Below, piece after piece: positions 16,329 through 19,464 of a stretch of 19,464 nt of DNA. Within the stretch, counting starts at the first letter, position 1. Each line of letters opens with the position of its first letter. The notes under the pieces are model-generated. The model saw only the letters and a program-made list of their open reading frames with translations. It was not told where the DNA came from and did not search any database. The position numbers were made by a program, and so were the translations under genes. Origin of the DNA: Deltaproteobacteria bacterium (GTDB taxonomy: Bacteria > Desulfobacterota > Binatia > Binatales > Binataceae); NCBI GenBank assembly GCA_021786815.1, contig JAJYMR010000071.1, forward strand, positions 1-19,464. The letters run 5' to 3'.

Positions 16329-16862
16329 ATGGCAAGGACAGAAGGCTCTCCAGGGCGTCGCAAAGCCGTGAAGGCCCGGCGCCGGCCCGCCATTTCCAAG
16401 GGGCGGGCTCCATCCGATCCACTTCTCAAGCTTCGCAAAACGGTGCAGGACTTGAGAAAGCGGCTGGAACGCGAGGCAAAGGTGCGGGGAATCGACGCCA
16501 AGGCGCTGAAAAACATGCGCGACCTTCGCGACCGTGCTCTCGGGCAGATTAGCACGCTCAAAAAGCAGGGAGCGGAACTCGCCAGGCAGCTCAAACAGGC
16601 GCTCAGCGACGCCGACAAGCGCGAGCTGGCGCGCCGCGAGGCGCTGGCGAAAATCGAGCAGCTTCGCACCGAGCTTGCTCGCCGCAAAGAGGAGGTTGCG
16701 CGCAAGTCCCAGGAACTCGCCCGGCTCGCGCGGGAGTCGGCCGAGCGCGCAAGGACAATCGTGATGAGCGAGGCGCCGTCGCCGGAGCCTCAATCGCAAC
16801 CGCCGCACGAAGAGACTCAGCCACAGCCGGGCGCGGCGGGTGCACCGGAGATGCACGACTGA
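16329..16862 (+). CDS. Coiled-coil protein of unknown function
   Basis: A 177-aa cytoplasmic protein that I do not recognise. The first 30 residues are very basic (RRKAVKARRRPAISKGR). Residues 31-146 are an almost uninterrupted heptad-rich charged helix (LRKTVQDLRKRLEREAKV, LARRKEEVARKSQELARLA), typical of a long coiled coil. The last 30 residues are Pro/Gln/Glu-rich and disordered (SPEPQSQPPHEETQPQPG). No signal peptide or transmembrane segment is present. ATG 16329 has GGAGG 5 nt upstream. It diverges from the permease across a 135-bp region with two palindromes. The basic head could bind nucleic acid or membrane, which is speculation. Confidence 0.75.
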   Translation: MARTEGSPGRRKAVKARRRPAISKGRAPSDPLLKLRKTVQDLRKRLEREAKVRGIDAKALKNMRDLRDRALGQISTLKKQGAELARQLKQALSDADKRELARREALAKIEQLRTELARRKEEVARKSQELARLARESAERARTIVMSEAPSPEPQSQPPHEETQPQPGAAGAPEMHD

Positions 16863-16971
16863 CCGGGATGGCGTGAGATTCGAATTTCAGGCGCGGACCC
16901 GGAACGGGCTCCTGACCGAATGGCCGATTGACGGGGCCGCGCCCTCGGACGCTCAGAGCGCGTAAACGACG

Positions 16972-17006
16972 CCCGGCCTCTGCTCGTTCGACGCGCAGAG
17001 GCCGGG
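16972..17006. terminator. Terminator-like hairpin between convergent genes
   Basis: Perfect 12-bp arms CCCGGCCTCTGC (16972-16983) and GCAGAGGCCGGG (16995-17006) with an 11-nt loop lie just past the small lipoprotein stop (17020, minus) and about 110 bp past the coiled-coil stop (16862, plus). Only a short U-containing stretch (GUCGUUUAC) follows on the minus strand. It is a likely bidirectional terminator. Confidence 0.6.
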
Positions 17007-17019
17007 GCTGCAAACTTGC

Positions 17020-17220
17020 TTACGGAGCGGCCGGGCTTGCTGCCGGAGAGGCTTCGCCAGCAGGGCTGGCCTCGGCCGCCGGGCTGCCTTCGGCCGCCGG
17101 GCTCGCTTCGGCCGCCGCTGATGCCGACGCTTCAGGAGCGGCCGGCTGTTCCTCATGCTTCGCACACCCAGCAGCTCCGATAAACATCGAGAGTAAAGCC
17201 AGGATCAGGACTTTGCGCAT
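17020..17220 (-). CDS. Small Ala/Pro/Glu/Ser-repeat lipoprotein, unknown function
   Basis: A 66-aa product with a lipoprotein signal peptide: MRKVLILALLSMFIGAAGC, lipobox GAAGC, so Cys19 would be lipidated. The mature 48 residues are nearly all Ala, Pro, Glu, Ser and Gly in SPAAE(A/G)-type repeats, with no globular region. The repeats are also seen in the DNA as 18-bp units (17064-17117). ATG 17220 has GGAGG 5 nt upstream and a sigma-70 promoter at 17281-17309. It would be a short flexible envelope-anchored tail, comparable in style to the acidic exported protein at 8554-8835. Confidence 0.75.
   Translation of the reverse strand: MRKVLILALLSMFIGAAGCAKHEEQPAAPEASASAAAEASPAAEGSPAAEASPAGEASPAASPAAP
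17064..17117. repeat. Three tandem 18-bp units inside the small lipoprotein gene
   Basis: Units at 17064-17081, 17082-17099 and 17100-17117 share the pattern GGCTNNCNTCGGCCGCCG, one per six codons. More degenerate copies flank them. Copy number may vary between strains by slippage without breaking the frame. Confidence 0.7.
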
Positions 17221-17280
17221 CGCTTCCTCCTTCGATACCTCGGCGCTTCACCGTCAGCGCAAAAAATTGGAAACGCGCAA

Positions 17281-17309
17281 AGGATACTGTAGAAGAATCC
17301 TAACTTCAA
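17281..17309 (-). promoter_or_regulatory. Candidate sigma-70 promoter of the small lipoprotein gene
   Basis: On the minus strand, TTGAAG (17304-17309), a 17-nt spacer and TATCCT (17281-17286) each match consensus at 4 of 6 positions. The leader to ATG 17220 would be about 55 nt. Confidence 0.5.
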
Positions 17310-17369
17310 GCGCGACGGCGGCTAGCACATACTTCACGCCGGACCCATCCTGCAAGCTCAGGTGATATT

Positions 17370-17397
17370 TTGACGCAAGGTGCGGAGTCTGTATTAT
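17370..17397 (+). promoter_or_regulatory. Strong candidate sigma-70 promoter for the 76-aa and Rid genes
   Basis: TTGACG (17370-17375), a 16-nt spacer and TATTAT (17392-17397) match 5 of 6 bases at both hexamers, the best promoter in the window. Transcription would start near 17404, about 27 nt before the TTG start at 17431. Confidence 0.65.
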
Positions 17398-17430
17398 CGA
17401 GCCATCGCAAGCGGTTGAGGAGGCGGGCAG

Positions 17431-17661
17431 TTGGCAGGGTGGCGACGGTTCTCTGGTCGAGGAAGCAAGGCGCGGCCAACCGGGCCCCGCGGGGTGGTAG
17501 AACCGGAACTCGACATGAGTCGAACTCCCCCACGACCCTCATCTTTCACGAGCAGCCTTGGCAGGCTCGGGCAATGGCTGATGTCCGACGGACGCGGGCT
17601 TGGCGCCCCGATGCGTTCGGTCGCGCGCGAACTCGAGGAGGAGTTTCCCTCTCGCGAATGA
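17431..17661 (+). CDS. Probable 76-aa Arg-rich small protein, unknown function
   Basis: I do not recognise this product. Support is contextual. AGGAGG lies 7 nt before a TTG start at 17431, an in-frame stop at 17416-17418 rules out a longer start, and a strong promoter lies about 30 bp upstream. The N-terminal half is Arg/Gly/Pro-rich (WRRFSGRGSKARP). The C-terminal half looks like ordinary protein (SLGRLGQWLMSD, MRSVARELEEEF, ending PSRE), with typical GC-rich codon use. An internal ATG at 17515 would give 48 aa. The Rid-family gene starts 56 bp downstream and probably shares the transcript. The alternative is a structured leader or small RNA over the same interval; no known RNA family was recognisable. 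Confidence 0.5.
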   Translation: MAGWRRFSGRGSKARPTGPRGVVEPELDMSRTPPRPSSFTSSLGRLGQWLMSDGRGLGAPMRSVARELEEEFPSRE

Positions 17662-17717
17662 TAATGGCGGTGTCCGCAAGTCACCGCCCTACATGCGCCT
17701 TGCGGAGACGAATCCCG

Positions 17718-18242
17718 ATGAACGTAATCGAACGTATCGCGAGCAATACTCCGTGGGAGCCGATTTTCGGTTATTCCCGCGCGGTCAGGGCGGGAGATTG
17801 GCTAGTCGTTTCGGGCACCACCGCGACCGACGAACGCGGTCTTCTCGTCGGGCCCGGGCAAATGTACGTCCAGGCGCGCCAGGCGCTCCTCAATATCAAA
17901 GCGCACGTCGAGCGCGCGGGACTGCGTCTTGCGGATATCGTTCGCACCCGCGTCTTCACAACCGACATTTCGCGCTTTTCCGAGATCGCGCGGGCGCACA
18001 AGGAGATCCTCGGCGAGAATCCGCCCGCTTCGACCCTGATCGAAGTAAAGCGCCTGGTGCATCCGGACATGCTGGTCGAAATCGAGGCTGACGCCTGGGC
18101 TGGAGCGGCGCAACCGGCCGTCGAGACCGACGCCAAAATCACCCGCCCCGCCGTGGCGAAGCGGCGCGCGCCGATCCAGCGCAAGCCCAAGGCCAAAGCG
18201 GCCTCGCCAAAAGGGCGCGCGCGCCCACGCCGCCGTAAATAG
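17718..18242 (+). CDS. Rid-family (RidA/YjgF-like) protein with basic C-terminal tail
   Basis: A 174-aa protein. Residues 1-128 are a complete Rid domain: NTPWEPIFGYSRAVRAGDWL (10-29), VSGTTATDERG (31-41), QARQALLNIKAHVERAGL (52-69), RTRVFTTDISRF (76-87) and MLVEIEADAW (118-127). RidA proper hydrolyses reactive enamines and imines with an Arg in a PARS-type motif; here the aligned segment is PPASTL, with Ser105 in that place, so imine deaminase activity is doubtful. Several Rid subfamilies lack this Arg. Residues 131-174 form an unusual tail with 16 Lys/Arg in its last 35 residues, resembling nucleic-acid-binding tails. ATG 17718 has GGAG about 10 nt upstream. Confidence 0.9.
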   Translation: MNVIERIASNTPWEPIFGYSRAVRAGDWLVVSGTTATDERGLLVGPGQMYVQARQALLNIKAHVERAGLRLADIVRTRVFTTDISRFSEIARAHKEILGENPPASTLIEVKRLVHPDMLVEIEADAWAGAAQPAVETDAKITRPAVAKRRAPIQRKPKAKAASPKGRARPRRRK

Positions 18243-18276
18243 AAGCCAGCTAAACTCGCGGGATCAGAGCCTTGCA

Positions 18277-18297
18277 CCGGCGCATGTCGGGCGCCGG
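18277..18297. terminator. Hairpin between convergent Rid and nuoN genes
   Basis: CCGGCGC (18277-18283) and GCGCCGG (18291-18297), 7-nt loop, lie between the stops at 18242 (plus) and 18318 (minus). It is a possible bidirectional terminator without a U-run. Confidence 0.4.
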
Positions 18298-18317
18298 GTC
18301 TGCGAACCTGCGGAGAA

Positions 18318-19464
18318 CTACGGCAGCAACGCGGCCGCGTGGATCGCGCGAAGTCCCAGCGCTGAGTTGAACGCCGTCGTTGCGGCCGCCATGTAAGGCT
18401 GCGGATAGATTCCGATCAGAACGGTGCCGAGCGCGGCCAGCACGATCACGGCCACCAGCGCCGGCTTTCGCGTGATCGACGGGACCGCTATTCCGCCCTC
18501 CTGCATGTACATCGCGACCACCACGTAAATGTAGTAGTACGCGGACATCACGCTGTTCAGCACCGCGATGATAACCAGCCATACAAGGCCTGCGGAGAGC
18601 GCGGCCGAGAAGATATAGAACTTGCCGACGAAGCCGGCGAGTGGCGGAACTCCGGTGAGCGAAAACAGGAAGATCGCCATCGCGGCGGCAAGCGCGGGTT
18701 TTCGCCCGGCAAGTCCGCGAAAGTCGCTGATCAAATCGGTCGGCTCGCCGCTGTGCTCGAGCGCGACGACCACGCTGAACGCGCCCAGGTTGGTGAAGGC
18801 GTACGCGAGCAGGTAATACATCACTGCTGCGCCCGCAGAGGCGCCCGCCGCAGTCATCGCGACCATGATATAGCCAGCGTGCGCGATCGCCGAATACGCG
18901 AGCATCCGCTTGATATTCGTCTGAACCAGCGCGATCAGATTGCCCGCGGTCATCGTGAGCGCGGCCACCACCCACAACACCCAGGTCCAATCGGCGCTCA
19001 CCGGCCCAAGATGCGCCAGGAACACGCGCAGGAACGCCGCGAAGGCCGCAAGCTTCACGCCCACCGCCATGAAGGCGGTAACCGGAGTCGGCGCGCCCTC
19101 GTAAACGTCGGGTGTCCACATGTGGAACGGCACGGCGGCGACCTTGAAGCCGAACCCGATGAGCATCATGCCGACGCCGAGAAGCAGGAGCGGGTTGTGG
19201 CCTGCGGAACCCTCCAGAGCCTGGCGAATCGCGTCGAGCTTGATAGTGCCGGTCGCGCCGTAGGTAAGCGCGATCCCGTAGAGCAGAAACCCGGTCGAGA
19301 ACGCGCCGAGCAGAAAATACTTGAGCGCGGCCTCGTTCGAGCGCGGGTCGTTGCGCCTTAGCCCGGCCAGCACGTACACCGCGATCGACATGGTTTCGAG
19401 CCCGATGAAGATGACGATCAGGTCGCCGCCTATCGCCATCAGCATCATTCCGAGTGTGGCGAAC
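18318..19464 (-). CDS. nuoN: NADH-quinone oxidoreductase subunit N (5' truncated by window edge)
   Basis: NuoN is one of the antiporter-like proton-pumping membrane subunits of respiratory complex I. 381 codons are visible. The frame is still open at the right edge, so roughly the first 100 residues lie outside. Diagnostic segments: FIGLETMSIAVYVLAG, EAALKYFLLGAFSTGFLLYG, FKVAAVPFHMWTPDVYEGAP with the conserved Lys and Trp, QTNIKRMLAYSAIAHAGY, and FLFSLTGVPPLAGFVGKFYI. About 11 membrane helices are visible. It is normally the last gene of a nuo operon, which fits its stop lying at a convergent boundary with the Rid gene. The other nuo genes would lie to the right. Confidence 0.96.
   Translation of the reverse strand, partial: FATLGMMLMAIGGDLIVIFIGLETMSIAVYVLAGLRRNDPRSNEAALKYFLLGAFSTGFLLYGIALTYGATGTIKLDAIRQALEGSAGHNPLLLLGVGMMLIGFGFKVAAVPFHMWTPDVYEGAPTPVTAFMAVGVKLAAFAAFLRVFLAHLGPVSADWTWVLWVVAALTMTAGNLIALVQTNIKRMLAYSAIAHAGYIMVAMTAAGASAGAAVMYYLLAYAFTNLGAFSVVVALEHSGEPTDLISDFRGLAGRKPALAAAMAIFLFSLTGVPPLAGFVGKFYIFSAALSAGLVWLVIIAVLNSVMSAYYYIYVVVAMYMQEGGIAVPSITRKPALVAVIVLAALGTVLIGIYPQPYMAAATTAFNSALGLRAIHAAALLP

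Noticed and set aside
17490..17545. tRNA-like T-loop wording (GAGTTCGACTC on the minus strand)
   Set aside because: The five-base stems around the loop do not pair and no acceptor, D or anticodon arms could be built.
17404..17660. RNase P RNA, SRP RNA, 6S or tmRNA downstream of the strong promoter
   Set aside because: None of their conserved blocks was found (for example GAGGAAAGTCC for RNase P or the GGAAG-AGCAGCC loop of SRP RNA). A coding reading has better local support.

Overview
This is a GC-rich chromosomal window from a diderm (LPS-making) bacterium. The evidence is a KDO/LPS-export gene cluster, a sigma-54 gene, a penicillin-binding-protein-type carboxypeptidase and many Sec signal peptides. 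The order kdsB-pyrG-kdsA-lptC-lptA-rpoN on one strand resembles deltaproteobacteria-like phyla (Desulfobacterota, Binatota and relatives). That placement is an inference from gene order and base composition; no rRNA or other marker fixes it.

Layout. (1) 1-6072, all minus: kdsB, pyrG, kdsA, lptC, lptA, then rpoN, which runs off the left edge without its RpoN box. KdsA and KdsB make and activate KDO, PyrG supplies the CTP that KdsB uses, and LptC and LptA belong to the LPS transport bridge. kdsC, kdsD and lptB, often found in this cluster, are absent from it here. (2) 6365-8377, minus: a TPR lipid-free exported protein and a PBP5-type D-Ala-D-Ala carboxypeptidase in tandem. (3) 8554-9325, minus: two tiny exported low-complexity proteins, one acidic and one very basic, the latter with a textbook intrinsic terminator. 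(4) 9509-11403, minus: a GT2 glycosyltransferase and two different flavin reductases. (5) 11519-13479, plus: a YkuD/YafK-like L,D-transpeptidase and an iron-alcohol-dehydrogenase/maleylacetate-reductase-like enzyme. (6) 13498-14442: a small exported protein (minus) divergent from a SnoaL-like protein (plus). (7) 14742-16862: an APC amino-acid permease (minus) divergent from a coiled-coil protein (plus). (8) 17020-18242: a repeat-containing small lipoprotein (minus), divergent from a probable 76-aa unknown protein and a Rid-family protein with a basic tail (plus). (9) nuoN, minus, truncated by the right edge.

Most of the window is envelope biogenesis and housekeeping. I see no CRISPR array, IS element, phage, toxin-antitoxin or defence cassette, and no convincing new multi-gene system. 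The less ordinary items are the Rid protein lacking the catalytic Arg and carrying a Lys/Arg-rich tail, the small TTG-start gene ahead of it with a strong promoter and ribosome site, the small low-complexity exported proteins, a repeated CACAATTGTG palindrome overlapping two candidate promoters, and an iron-ADH whose usual Asp metal ligand is Arg.
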